A stretch of 64,000 bases of DNA from Streptomyces griseoluteus (GCA_000717735.1 JOBE01000039.1:9570-73569); one strand, 5' to 3'; shown: positions 42,960 to 50,938, counted from the first letter of the stretch. Notes: a model not told the origin generated them from the sequence alone. Numbers and translations: made by a program.

Positions 42960-43623
42960 GGCTCTGCTCTCCTTCGACGGGGACATACGGGAGCGCGGCG
43001 TCCGGCCCGTGGCGTCCGCGGGGAGGGCGGAGGCGTACGGGTCCGGTCGCGGGTCATGCGAACACGGTGTGCCGGGCCTCTGGGCATGGGGCGCCCACGG
43101 CTGGGTGCGGCGGCCGGGACGGGCCGCCGGGCACATGAGCAGACTGTCCGAAAACGATCACCATGGCGAGCGGAAAGCGTTGAAACACCCGTTTGTCGGA
43201 CCTCCGTTCGGGGCGGTGCCCGAGGGGGCGCACTCGCCCCGGGGGCGCCCCTTCCGTCGGCTCGTCCCGGACGGCGCCGGCGGGCCGCCGAACGGCGGCG
43301 GCCGGGGGAGTGAGGAGCCCCGCCGTGCCCGGTCGCCCGCGCTCTCACCCGTACCCCCGAATCCCTACGAACGGGTGGACCGGTACGCCGGGGAGGCGGC
43401 TCGCGGACACCCCTCGGCCGGCCCCTCGCCGCAGACCCGAGTGCGCTCCGCCGAAGTGGTGAGCGGCCCCCGGACCGCGCGCCGCGCCGTGTGTCCTGCC
43501 GGGGCGCCGGGGCCCCTGCGGTTAGCGTCGGTCTGCGCTCGGTGATCTTGAGGACAGTCCCCTGTCCGCCCCTGGCGTCCCTGGCCGAGCGAGCCAACCA
43601 CCCCCCGTCCCAAGGGAGTTCCC
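42960..43623. other. 664-base divergent intergenic region of the secreted cluster
   Basis: No frame here has a convincing start, codon bias or homology. It must contain the promoters of the leftward RCC1 operon and the rightward secreted-protein genes. Visible structures are the long inverted repeat at 43146-43201, within the most AT-rich part, and TAGCGT at 43523-43528, a possible -10 box about 95 bases before the gene at 43624. The centre (43205-43480) is very GC-rich with nothing recognisable. Confidence 0.6.
43146..43201. repeat. inverted repeat in the secreted-cluster intergenic region
   Basis: GTCCGAAAAC at 43146-43155 faces GTTTGTCGGAC at 43191-43201, with 35 bases between the arms. 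The segment is AT-richer than its surroundings. It is a good candidate for a regulator-binding site controlling the RCC1 operon. Confidence 0.5.
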
Positions 43624-44106
43624 ATGCCCGTGTCGAAGGCGTCGCCGCGTCGTGCGCTGACCGTCGCCCTCCTCGCCGCAGCCCTCGCCCTCCCCCTTGC
43701 CCCCGCCGCGTACGGCGAGGAGTGCAAGCCCGAGGACCAGGCCTGTCAGGACAAGGAGGCCAACGCCGAAGAGGCGAAGAAGATCGAGGAACAGCAGAAG
43801 AAGACCCAGCAGGCGGCCACTCAGGCAGGCAAGGACATCGAGGCCGCCGAGAAGAAGCTCGAAGAGTGCCGGCCCGGGTCCAGCTCCTGCATGGAGAAGC
43901 TCGCCGGCAAGGGAGGCCGCGAGGAGGACGGCTTCAAGGACATGAGCACGACCATCTCCACGAACCAGCCGGAGCCCACCGACAACGCGGCACAGGCCGT
44001 CGAGTCCACCTGCGCCGCCTTCCCCGCCTCCCTGCCCGGGGGGTCGAGCGACCCGGGACAGTCCCCCTTCCCGGCCTCCCAGCTCTGCTCGCTGCTCGGC
44101 GCCTGA
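43624..44106 (+). CDS. small secreted disulfide-rich helical protein
   Basis: The 160-residue protein has a signal peptide cleaved near AYG-EE (31). A charged helical segment (about 43-82) rich in Glu, Lys, Gln and Ala, likely an antiparallel coiled coil, follows. Two C-x6-C pairs, C34/C41 and C82/C89, flank this helix, a pattern that would staple a helical hairpin; C130 and C155 probably form a third disulfide in the Pro/Ser-rich tail. No family is recognised. AAGGGAG precedes the ATG. It is first of three rightward secreted-protein genes, 40 bases before the next. Confidence 0.75.
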   Translation: MPVSKASPRRALTVALLAAALALPLAPAAYGEECKPEDQACQDKEANAEEAKKIEEQQKKTQQAATQAGKDIEAAEKKLEECRPGSSSCMEKLAGKGGREEDGFKDMSTTISTNQPEPTDNAAQAVESTCAAFPASLPGGSSDPGQSPFPASQLCSLLGA

Positions 44107-44146
44107 ACCACCCCCCCCGCGTAGCCCTTCGAAGGGAACCTTCGCC

Positions 44147-45115
44147 ATGCCCCCGCGCCGTCCCCGCGCCGCCCTGTCCCCGCTCGCCCGTCCCCTCACC
44201 CTCGCCATGGGGCTCGCCGCGCCTCTCGCGCTGCTCGCCCCCTCCGCCGTCGCCGTCGAGGAGGGCCCCGGCGAGACCCCCGTCGCCCGCGCCGTCACCG
44301 CGGACGGCCGCGCCGCCAAGATCGCCGACATCCTGGAGTACTGCGGCACCAAGCGGACGGCCTGCTCGTTCACGATCGACCCGAAGAGCGACCGCGAGTA
44401 CGCCACCGCCGTCAGATCCCTCGGCAACGCCGTCGTCAACTGCACCAAGAGCGACATGGGCGTCGACCGGACCGTCACCCTGCGGACCAGCAGCACCGAC
44501 AACATCGGCGGCGAGATCTCCGGGAAGATCACCGCCGAGGGCACCGTCACCGCGTCGGGCGAGGTCACCACCAACCTCAGCAACGACATCACCAGCGAGA
44601 ACAAGACGCCCAATCTCAAGGACGGCCCGACCTCCACGAACGGGACCAAGACCACCGTCGCCGGCGGGGCCAAGGCCGCGGGATCGATGAGCGCGAAACT
44701 CGCCTTCGAAGCCGCTTTCAAGGCCACGTACTCCAAGTCCTGGACCGTCGACAACACCGAGACGACCGTCTACAAGACCACCGTCAAGCCGTACGACATG
44801 CTCGTCTTCGGCGCGAGCGCGGCCATGCGGCGCGTGGTCGGCAAGCTCGTCACCGACACGGGAAGCGCCATCCACAACGTGAGCGTGGACAGCCCCTCCA
44901 TGGTCAACAGCAGCTCCTTCGTCGCCCAGACCTACGCCGTCCCCGACAAGCTCTGCGGCCGCAAGCGTCCTGCCGGTGACACCGCGCCCGACGGTGACAA
45001 CACCCTCCGCGCCGGGCAGCGGAGCGGCGCCGTACGAGAGGTGCCGGCCGTGCGAGCGGTGCCGCCGGGCGCCGACCCGAAGCGTGAAGTCGTCCTGTCC
45101 GCCAACGGTTCCTGA
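44147..45115 (+). CDS. secreted protein with aerolysin/ETX-MTX2-like beta pattern
   Basis: The 322-residue protein has a signal peptide (cleavage near AVA, about 36) and four cysteines at C66, C73, C99 and C270. Residues 105-220 are Thr/Ser-rich alternating strands, including TASGEVTTNLSND and SKSWTVDNTETTVYKTTVKP. This resembles the amphipathic insertion-loop and strand pattern of ETX/MTX2 beta-pore-forming toxins. The fold is inferred; no database match was possible. The C66-C73-C99 block with Asn-Cys-Thr is shared with the next protein, which is a divergent paralogue. A Pro/Arg/Ala-rich tail follows residue 270. Confidence 0.7.
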   Translation: MPPRRPRAALSPLARPLTLAMGLAAPLALLAPSAVAVEEGPGETPVARAVTADGRAAKIADILEYCGTKRTACSFTIDPKSDREYATAVRSLGNAVVNCTKSDMGVDRTVTLRTSSTDNIGGEISGKITAEGTVTASGEVTTNLSNDITSENKTPNLKDGPTSTNGTKTTVAGGAKAAGSMSAKLAFEAAFKATYSKSWTVDNTETTVYKTTVKPYDMLVFGASAAMRRVVGKLVTDTGSAIHNVSVDSPSMVNSSSFVAQTYAVPDKLCGRKRPAGDTAPDGDNTLRAGQRSGAVREVPAVRAVPPGADPKREVVLSANGS

Positions 45116-45134
45116 ACCCGGAGGAGTCCCCGCC

Positions 45135-46508
45135 ATGAACCGCTCCCTGTCCGTGTTCGCCGTGCTCGGCGCCGCCGGGCTGCTGCTCCCCGTCGCTCCC
45201 CTCTCGGCAGCGGCACCCGCCGCCCAGGCCGTCCCCGTCCTCAACGGCGACTTCGCCGACCCCGTCATGAAGGGCGACGGCCCCACCACCGTCGGCATCG
45301 AATCCTGGACCGGCCTCAACCAGCGCTACTCGCCCACCGCTTCGGGCCGCTCCGACAGCTCCCACGGCGTCGCCCTCCAGAAGGACGGCAACACCCTCCA
45401 GCAACGGCTGCGCGGAGTCAGGGCCGGTGCCCGCGTCACCGTCAGCTACGAGGACAGCCCCGCCGTCTCCAAGGAGTGCACCGGCGAACAGGTCGTCGAC
45501 GGACAGCCGTACACCGTCGGCGGCTCCGGCGGCCCCGTCCGGGAGGTCACCACCGCCGGGGACCCCGACCGTACGAAGGGGAAGCCCGGCACCGGCCGCT
45601 GGACCGCCCGCAGCTACGTCTTCACCGCGGGCGAGAACGAGCCCCTGCTCACCTTCACCTCCAAGGTCACCGACTCCCGTACGCACGTGACCTGTTCGCC
45701 GATGATCGCCCGCGTCCGCGCGGTCGAGGTCCCGCCGGTCCTCGACAAGACCGTCGACAAGACGGCGCTCGGGACCTCGGAGGCGTACAAGGGCAACGAA
45801 CGCGAGAGCACCCTCCACAACGCGGCCGCCGCCTGCAACGGCGAGAACTCCTGCACCTTCCGGCCGGACTCCCGCACCTCCTTCCGCTACTACGACCGGG
45901 CGCGGGTCATCGGCGAGGCCTTCGTCAACTGCACCCGCAACACGCTGGAACACTCCCGGCTCCTCTCCTACGCCGAGCGCGGGCACGACAGCGTCTCCCA
46001 GACCTACGCCGACGCCAACCTCGCCCTCAACGAGGTGGCCAGGCTGCCCACTTCGGGCGTACGCGAGGAGGACGAGAAGCGGGTCAAGGAGCGGCCCATG
46101 GCCACCCAGTTCGCCCTCGCCTACGAGAAGGGCTGGCAGCGGCCCTGGCAGTGGTTCAGCAGCGACCAGCGGACCGTCGTGGAGAAGATCCAGCCGGGCG
46201 AGGTCAGCTGGGTCGAGATGCAGCCCAGCCGTGAGCGGGTCGAGGGCTGGTTCGTCAGCAAGAAGGACGACTACCGGCTGCACGCCGTCATCGACGGACC
46301 CTCGCGGGCCGTGCCCGACCGGCTGCTCCAGCGCACCGGACCCATGTCGGAGGCCGAGAAGCAGCGCTGCGCCGCCGCCCGGCCGATGACCACCACCCCG
46401 GTCGGCGCGGACGCGCCCGCGAGCTCCAGCGACAAGGGGCTCCTCAAGATCCCCGCGCCGACGGCTCCCGGTGTGCGGTCATCGGAGCGGAGCATGCCGC
46501 TGGACTGA
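45135..46508 (+). CDS. secreted two-domain protein, paralogue of the toxin-like neighbour
   Basis: The 457-residue protein has a signal peptide (about 1-28) and an N-terminal jelly-roll-like domain (about 33-200) beginning VLNGDFADPV, which carries C115 and C187. A C-terminal domain (about 215-400) aligns with the preceding protein: C240 to C266 matches C73 to C99 with the same 26-residue spacing and the Asn-Cys-Thr motif. Both share an Ala-Val-Pro-Asp-[KR]-Leu segment near the end. The N-terminal domain could bind carbohydrate or cell surface. Function is unknown. It starts 19 bases after the neighbour. Confidence 0.7.
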   Translation: MNRSLSVFAVLGAAGLLLPVAPLSAAAPAAQAVPVLNGDFADPVMKGDGPTTVGIESWTGLNQRYSPTASGRSDSSHGVALQKDGNTLQQRLRGVRAGARVTVSYEDSPAVSKECTGEQVVDGQPYTVGGSGGPVREVTTAGDPDRTKGKPGTGRWTARSYVFTAGENEPLLTFTSKVTDSRTHVTCSPMIARVRAVEVPPVLDKTVDKTALGTSEAYKGNERESTLHNAAAACNGENSCTFRPDSRTSFRYYDRARVIGEAFVNCTRNTLEHSRLLSYAERGHDSVSQTYADANLALNEVARLPTSGVREEDEKRVKERPMATQFALAYEKGWQRPWQWFSSDQRTVVEKIQPGEVSWVEMQPSRERVEGWFVSKKDDYRLHAVIDGPSRAVPDRLLQRTGPMSEAEKQRCAAARPMTTTPVGADAPASSSDKGLLKIPAPTAPGVRSSERSMPLD

Positions 46509-46600
46509 CCCTGGCGGTGGGGGACCGCTCCGCCCCTCCGCCACGGTGCGAGGGACCGCGCCCGCCTCCCCCCCCCACGGTGGTGCGTGACCGCGCCGTC

Positions 46601-47215
46601 TCACCCCGCCACGGCGGTGAGGCGGCGCAGTACCTCCTCCGCGCCCAGTACGCGGGCCACCGCGAACAGGTCGGGGCTGCGGGTGGCGCCCGTCAGCGCG
46701 ACCCGGACCACGTTCGCGACCTCCCTCGGCGGGCCCGCCCAGAGGCCCGGATCCCGGCGCCAGGCCGCCGTGTCCGGCGCGTAGCCGTGCCGCACGGCGA
46801 GCGCGCGGAGCTCCGCGAGCCACCGCTCCGGCGTGGCGGCGTCCACCGCCTGCGGCGCCGCCGCAGCGAAGTCGGCCGCGATCCGGCGTACGAGATCCGG
46901 GGCGAGGCCGCCGTAGTCGTCGTCGGCGGCCGGCGGCGGACCGAAGAGCTCCGTGAAGAAGAAGCCGTAACGGTCGCGGAAGCAGGACCAGCGGTCCAGG
47001 TCCTTCCGGGCGGGCGCGCCCTCGGGACGGCCCGTGGCCACGGCGGCAAGGGCGAGCCCCCGGTGGCGGACGAGGACCGACGCCAGCTCCGGGTCGTGTT
47101 CCTCCGCCCAGGCGAGAAGCTGGGCGTACAGCTCGTCCGCGCCGAGCGAGGCGATGAACTCCCGGCTCGGCGACCGTAGTTTGGGCAGGTCGAGGAGCGG
47201 TCCCGAAGGGCGCAT
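46601..47215 (-). pseudogene. C-terminal remnant of a glutamyl-tRNA synthetase-like gene
   Basis: The 204-residue frame matches the anticodon-binding half of GltX. LPKLRSPSREFIASLGADEL, KDLDRWSCFRDRYGFFF and the terminal block VVRVALTGATRSPDLFAVARVLG are typical of the family's C-terminus. The catalytic Rossmann fold with HIGH and KMSKS motifs is absent, and only about 310 bases separate it from the oppositely oriented miaB. No ribosome binding site supports the ATG at 47215. It is most likely a decayed fragment, though expression as a stand-alone tRNA-binding domain is possible. Confidence 0.65.
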
Positions 47216-47395
47216 CCCGTCGAGGCGGACGGGCGCGGCCAGCGGTGAGCCGCTCCCCGTCGAGCACCACCGCCACCGAGATCGCCGAGGGCTTTAAAGC
47301 GGGCGGGAGGTCGACCCGGGGCGGGCGCCCCGTGCTTCGTCATCGAACCTAGGACCCCCTGCTCAGCGGCGGTATGAGGAGGACCGCCCAGCCCG

Positions 47396-47411
47396 GTGCG
47401 GTTCTCCGCAC
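47396..47411. repeat. perfect hairpin GTGCGG-TTCT-CCGCAC
   Basis: A six-base perfect stem with a four-base loop. It lies six bases before a second hairpin, and together they form a paired-hairpin element about 90 bases upstream of the miaB promoter. Confidence 0.55.
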
Positions 47412-47417
47412 CCCCGC

Positions 47418-47437
47418 CCCTGCGGGAAACCGCAGGG
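47418..47437. repeat. perfect hairpin with GAAA tetraloop
   Basis: CCCTGCGG and CCGCAGGG form an eight-base perfect stem closed by a stable GAAA (GNRA) tetraloop. It may act as a terminator or RNA-stability element for transcripts entering from either side. Confidence 0.6.
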
Positions 47438-47511
47438 TGCGCCGCCCGGGGGCCCGGCCCGGTTCACCGTACGCCCTCCCGGACCCGGGCGGAGGCCCTC
47501 CCCGGACCGCC

Positions 47512-47517
47512 TACCCT
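47512..47517 (+). promoter_or_regulatory. putative -10 box of a leaderless miaB transcript
   Basis: TACCCT is followed by seven bases and the ATG at 47525. No Shine-Dalgarno sequence is visible. Confidence 0.45.
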
Positions 47518-47524
47518 TGGACGC

Positions 47525-49054
47525 ATGACGAGCAGCAGCGACCGGAGCACCGCAGTGAGCGTTGACGGCACGAAGACCTATGAGATCCGCACCTACGGGT
47601 GCCAGATGAACGTCCACGACTCCGAGCGGCTCTCCGGTCTGCTGGAGGAGGCGGGCTACGTCAAGGCCCCCAAGGGCTCCGACGGGGACGCCGACGTCGT
47701 CGTCTTCAACACCTGCGCGGTCCGCGAGAACGCCGACAACAAGTTGTACGGCAACCTCGGCCGGCTCGCCCCCATGAAGACCACGCGCCCCGGCATGCAG
47801 ATCGCCGTCGGCGGCTGTCTCGCCCAGAAGGACCGCGACACCATCGTCGCGAAGGCCCCCTGGGTCGACGTCGTCTTCGGCACGCACAACATCGGCAAGC
47901 TGCCCGTCCTCCTGGAGCGCGCCCGCGTGCAGGAGGAGGCGCAGATCGAGATCGCCGAATCCCTGGAGGCCTTCCCCTCCACGCTGCCGACCCGCCGCGA
48001 GTCCGCGTACGCCGCCTGGGTCTCGATCTCCGTCGGCTGCAACAACACGTGCACCTTCTGCATCGTCCCGGCCTTGCGCGGCAAGGAGGAGGACCGCCGC
48101 CCCGGCGACATCCTCGCCGAGATCGAGGCGCTGGTCGCCGAGGGCGTCTCCGAGATCACCCTGCTCGGCCAGAACGTCAACGCGTACGGTTCCGACCTCG
48201 GCGACCGCGAGGCGTTCTCCAAGCTGCTGCGCGCCTGCGGCCAGATCGACGGCCTGGAGCGGGTCCGTTTCACCTCCCCGCACCCGCGCGACTTCACCGA
48301 CGACGTGATCGCGGCGATGGCCGAGACGCCGAACGTCATGCCGCAGCTGCACATGCCGCTCCAGTCCGGCTCGGACTCGATCCTCCGGGCGATGCGCCGC
48401 TCCTACCGGCAGGAGCGTTTCCTCGGGATCATCGAGAAGGTCCGCGCGGCCATCCCGCACGCCGCCATCTCCACCGACATCATCGTGGGCTTCCCCGGCG
48501 AGACCGAGGAGGACTTCCAGCAGACGATGCACACGGTCCGCGAGGCCCGCTTCGCGAACGCCTTCACCTTCCAGTACTCCAAGCGCCCCGGGACCCCGGC
48601 GGCAGACATGGAGGACCAGATCCCCAAGGAGGTCGTGCAGGAGCGCTACATGCGGCTCGTCGCCCTCCAGGAGGAGATCTCCTGGGAGGAGAACAAGAAG
48701 CAGGTCGGCCGCACCCTGGAGGTCATGGTCGCCGAGGGCGAGGGCCGCAAGGACGGCGCCACGGACCGCCTCTCCGGCCGCGCCCCCGACAACCGGCTCG
48801 TGCACTTCACGAAGCCCGGCGAGGACGTCCGCCCCGGCGACGTCGTGACCGTCGAGATCACGTACGCCGCCCCGCACCACCTGCTCGCCGAGGGCCCCGT
48901 CACGGCGGTGCGCCGCACTCGCGCCGGCGACGCCTGGGAGAAGCGCACCACGCAGGCCGCGTCGAAGCCGGCGGGCGTCCTGCTCGGCCTGCCGAAGATC
49001 GGCGCCCCGGAACCCCTCCCGGCGATGGACGCCCCGGCCTGCGGAAGCCACTGA
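47525..49054 (+). CDS. miaB: tRNA-2-methylthio-N6-dimethylallyladenosine synthase MiaB
   Basis: This 509-residue radical-SAM methylthiotransferase adds the 2-methylthio group to i6A37 of tRNAs, acting after MiaA (encoded 1.9 kb downstream). The UPF0004 domain has cysteines in YGCQMN, NTCAVRE and GGCLAQK. The radical-SAM cluster motif CNNTCTFC gives C172, C176 and C179. A TRAM domain lies near 395-460. The C-terminus adds a nonconserved stretch. The ATG at 47525 is supported by a -10 box at the leaderless distance. It is a paralogue of RimO at 4201. Confidence 0.95.
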   Translation: MTSSSDRSTAVSVDGTKTYEIRTYGCQMNVHDSERLSGLLEEAGYVKAPKGSDGDADVVVFNTCAVRENADNKLYGNLGRLAPMKTTRPGMQIAVGGCLAQKDRDTIVAKAPWVDVVFGTHNIGKLPVLLERARVQEEAQIEIAESLEAFPSTLPTRRESAYAAWVSISVGCNNTCTFCIVPALRGKEEDRRPGDILAEIEALVAEGVSEITLLGQNVNAYGSDLGDREAFSKLLRACGQIDGLERVRFTSPHPRDFTDDVIAAMAETPNVMPQLHMPLQSGSDSILRAMRRSYRQERFLGIIEKVRAAIPHAAISTDIIVGFPGETEEDFQQTMHTVREARFANAFTFQYSKRPGTPAADMEDQIPKEVVQERYMRLVALQEEISWEENKKQVGRTLEVMVAEGEGRKDGATDRLSGRAPDNRLVHFTKPGEDVRPGDVVTVEITYAAPHHLLAEGPVTAVRRTRAGDAWEKRTTQAASKPAGVLLGLPKIGAPEPLPAMDAPACGSH

Positions 49055-49210
49055 CCCGAAGCGGACGGGGACACGAGCGACCGGCGGGCTCCGCCGGTCA
49101 CGGGCGCCGGGCCGTCGGCGACGCGCGGGTCGACGATGCGTGCGTCGACGGCAGCCACTTGGCGGTCGGCCGCGGCGACGCGCAGGCCGGCGACGCGCAG
49201 TCGGAGGCCG

Positions 49211-49254
49211 GGCATAACGGCAAGGCATAACGGCAAGGCATAACGGCAAGGCAT
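49211..49254. repeat. 13-base tandem repeat downstream of miaB
   Basis: GGCATAACGGCAA occurs three times exactly (49211-49223, 49224-49236, 49237-49249), followed by a partial GGCAT. It lies in the 279-base miaB-extradiol gap, preceded by degenerate GACGCGCAG-like repeats. No coding role. Confidence 0.85.
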
Positions 49255-49320
49255 GGCCGCGCGGCTTTGTCAGTCGGGTACCGCGTGTCGCGGGTCCCGG
49301 AGTCCCTGAGCCTCGCGCAG

Positions 49321-49326
49321 TAGGCT
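49321..49326 (+). promoter_or_regulatory. putative -10 box of a leaderless extradiol-like gene
   Basis: TAGGCT is followed by seven bases and the ATG at 49334. Confidence 0.45.
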
Positions 49327-49333
49327 GCCGATC

Positions 49334-50056
49334 ATGCTTGTCGCCGCAGCCGTCTGCCCCTGCCCGCCGCTCCTCGTACCCGAGGTCGCGACCGGCGCCG
49401 CCTCCGAGCTGGACGCGGCGCGGGCCGCCTGCCTGGACGCCGTCGGGCTGCTCGCCGCCGCCCGCCCCGACCGGCTGTACGTCGTGGGTCCCGTGCCGGA
49501 GGGCGTCCACGGTGTCTTCCCCGCCGGGTCGGCGGGCTCCTTCGCCGGATTCGGCGTCGACCTCTCCGTACGGCTTGGCGAAGCGCCGAAGGGCACGGCC
49601 CCGTCGGATGACCGCCCCCTGCCCGCCCCCCTCGCCGTCGGTGCCTGGCTCCTCGACCGGGCCGACTGGGCCGACGCGCCGATCGAGGGCCTGGGCGTCG
49701 ACGAGGCGGCCGCGCCCGGCCTCTGCGCCGGGCTCGGCCACGGACTCGCCGCCTCCGCCGAACGGGTCGCCCTGCTCGTGATGGGGGACGGCAGCGCCTG
49801 CCGGACCGTGAAGGCCCCCGGCTACCTGGACGAGCGGGCCGCCGGCTTCGACGCCGAGGCGGCCCGCGCCCTGGGAACGGCTGACGTGGCCGCACTCCTG
49901 GCCATGGACACGGAGCTCGCGTACGAACTGAAGGTCGCCGGCCGCGCCCCCTGGCAGGTCCTCGCGGGCGCGGCCGAGGACGCCGGGCTCGACGGCCGGC
50001 TGCTCTTCGAGGACGCCCCGTACGGCGTCGGGTACTTCGTCGCCGCCTGGTCCTGA
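49334..50056 (+). CDS. class III extradiol dioxygenase subunit B-like protein
   Basis: The 240-residue protein matches the LigB-like fold family present next to miaB in many actinobacteria. It starts MLVAAAVCPCPPLLVPE and has a conserved MGDGSACRT block near residue 156. The conserved histidines of genuine extradiol enzymes are sparse, so ring cleavage is doubtful and a related metalloenzyme, such as a Memo/AMMECR1-type protein, is possible. The start is probably leaderless. A 15-base-pair terminator hairpin follows 37 bases downstream. Confidence 0.75.
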   Translation: MLVAAAVCPCPPLLVPEVATGAASELDAARAACLDAVGLLAAARPDRLYVVGPVPEGVHGVFPAGSAGSFAGFGVDLSVRLGEAPKGTAPSDDRPLPAPLAVGAWLLDRADWADAPIEGLGVDEAAAPGLCAGLGHGLAASAERVALLVMGDGSACRTVKAPGYLDERAAGFDAEAARALGTADVAALLAMDTELAYELKVAGRAPWQVLAGAAEDAGLDGRLLFEDAPYGVGYFVAAWS

Positions 50057-50093
50057 GCGAACCGCGACGAAACGGCGGACGGCCGAGAACGGC

Positions 50094-50128
50094 GGACGGC
50101 CGCGGAGCGAGGTGCTCCGCGGCCGTCC
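50094..50128. terminator. bidirectional terminator hairpin
   Basis: GGACGGCCGCGGAGC (50094-50108) pairs perfectly with GCTCCGCGGCCGTCC (50114-50128) around a five-base loop. It sits between the convergent extradiol-like and antitoxin-like genes. A second imperfect copy of the left arm lies just upstream. Confidence 0.8.
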
Positions 50129-50163
50129 GACGTGCGGGAGGGACTGTCGGGTGACGTCGGACG

Positions 50164-50421
50164 TCAGGCGGCCGGCGGCGGTGTCGTGCCGCCGCTCCCG
50201 GGCTTGCCGTCGTCCTTGTGACCGATCCGGTCGAGGGCTTCCTTGGCCTTGCCCGTGCCGGACTGGATCTTGCCGCTGTACTTGCCCTTGGTCTTCTCGT
50301 CGACCATTTTCGCCGCCTTGTCCAGGCCGTGGTCGATCTTCTCGCCGTGCTGCTGCGCGAGATCGGCGACCTTGTCCTTGGCGGGGTTGAGCCTGGCCTT
50401 CAGCGAATCCAGGAGACCCAT
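50164..50421 (-). CDS. MT0933-like antitoxin family protein
   Basis: The 85-residue protein starts MGLLDSLKARLNPAKDKV and has the helical Lys/Ala-rich pattern with KIDHGLDKAAKMVDEKTKGK seen in actinobacterial MT0933-type antitoxin family proteins. A Gly/Pro/Thr-rich tail follows. No toxin gene lies beside it, and in Streptomyces such proteins are usually solitary, so a stress or structural role is as likely as an antitoxin role. GGAGG-like sequence precedes the ATG. Confidence 0.7.
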   Translation of the reverse strand: MGLLDSLKARLNPAKDKVADLAQQHGEKIDHGLDKAAKMVDEKTKGKYSGKIQSGTGKAKEALDRIGHKDDGKPGSGGTTPPPAA

Positions 50422-50490
50422 GGGGCACCTTCCCTCCGCGGACCCCCGAGGGGTCCGATAACCGTGTCCTGCCCCCAGGGCCCCGGGGGC

Positions 50491-50799
50491 TCAGCGACGG
50501 GCGCCTTCGCCCGCCTCGTTGTCCGCGGCGGCCTCGGCCGACTGCTGCTTCGGGATCTCCACGGCGTCCGCGGCGGCCTCCACGGCTTCCGCCGCGACCG
50601 TCTCGTCCGTGTCTTCCGTCTCGATCTCCGTCACCTCGGTCGAGGCTACGGCCTCCGGAGCGTCCGCCCCGGACGCCGCGTCGCCGTCCTCCACCGGAGT
50701 CCCGTCCACGGCCACGGTCCCGGCCTCCTCCGCCGCTGCCGCCGGCGAGACCGTCGCCGCATCCTTCTTCTTACGGCGGAACACTGCAAAAACGCCCAT
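50491..50799 (-). CDS. small acidic protein of unknown function
   Basis: The 102-residue protein begins with a basic patch (MGVFAVFRRKKKD). The rest is low-complexity Ala/Glu/Asp/Val with many Thr, predicted to be disordered and strongly acidic. GGAG lies five bases before the ATG at 50799, which is preferred to the GTG six bases upstream. No family is recognised. It lies 69 bases ahead of the antitoxin-like gene on the same strand and may share its transcript. Confidence 0.6.
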   Translation of the reverse strand: MGVFAVFRRKKKDAATVSPAAAAEEAGTVAVDGTPVEDGDAASGADAPEAVASTEVTEIETEDTDETVAAEAVEAAADAVEIPKQQSAEAAADNEAGEGARR

Positions 50800-50926
50800 A
50801 TTCACTCCATAGCGTACTCGGACGGGGGTGGTTCCATGGCGATCGACGGCCGGAACCTCGCAACAGGCAACGAAGCCGGATGAGGCCCGTCACGTAGCTC
50901 GTTCGGGGACGGGCCGTGAGGTTTGC

Positions 50927-50932
50927 GAGACT
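50927..50932 (+). promoter_or_regulatory. putative -10 box of the miaA transcript
   Basis: GAGACT is followed by six bases and the GTG at 50939. The same hexamer and spacing precede the AI-2E gene. Confidence 0.35.
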
Positions 50933-50938
50933 GGGGCG

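Larger units (their letters stand above)
47216..47524. other. 309-base gap between the gltX remnant and miaB
   Basis: The left part may include further decayed coding sequence of the synthetase remnant on the minus strand, with frame changes. The right part holds two perfect short hairpins (47396-47411 and 47418-47437) and the miaB -10 box. No gene is supported. Confidence 0.5.

Noticed and set aside
42960..43545. coding frames in the secreted-cluster intergenic region
   Set aside because: Several long frames exist on both strands, but their compositions are random Pro/Arg/Gly runs and none has a credible start. The region is better read as regulatory.
47363..50428. 1021-codon minus-strand frame opposite miaB and the extradiol-like gene
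   Set aside because: Antisense shadow. The real minus-strand gene here is the 85-residue protein at 50164-50421 in another frame.
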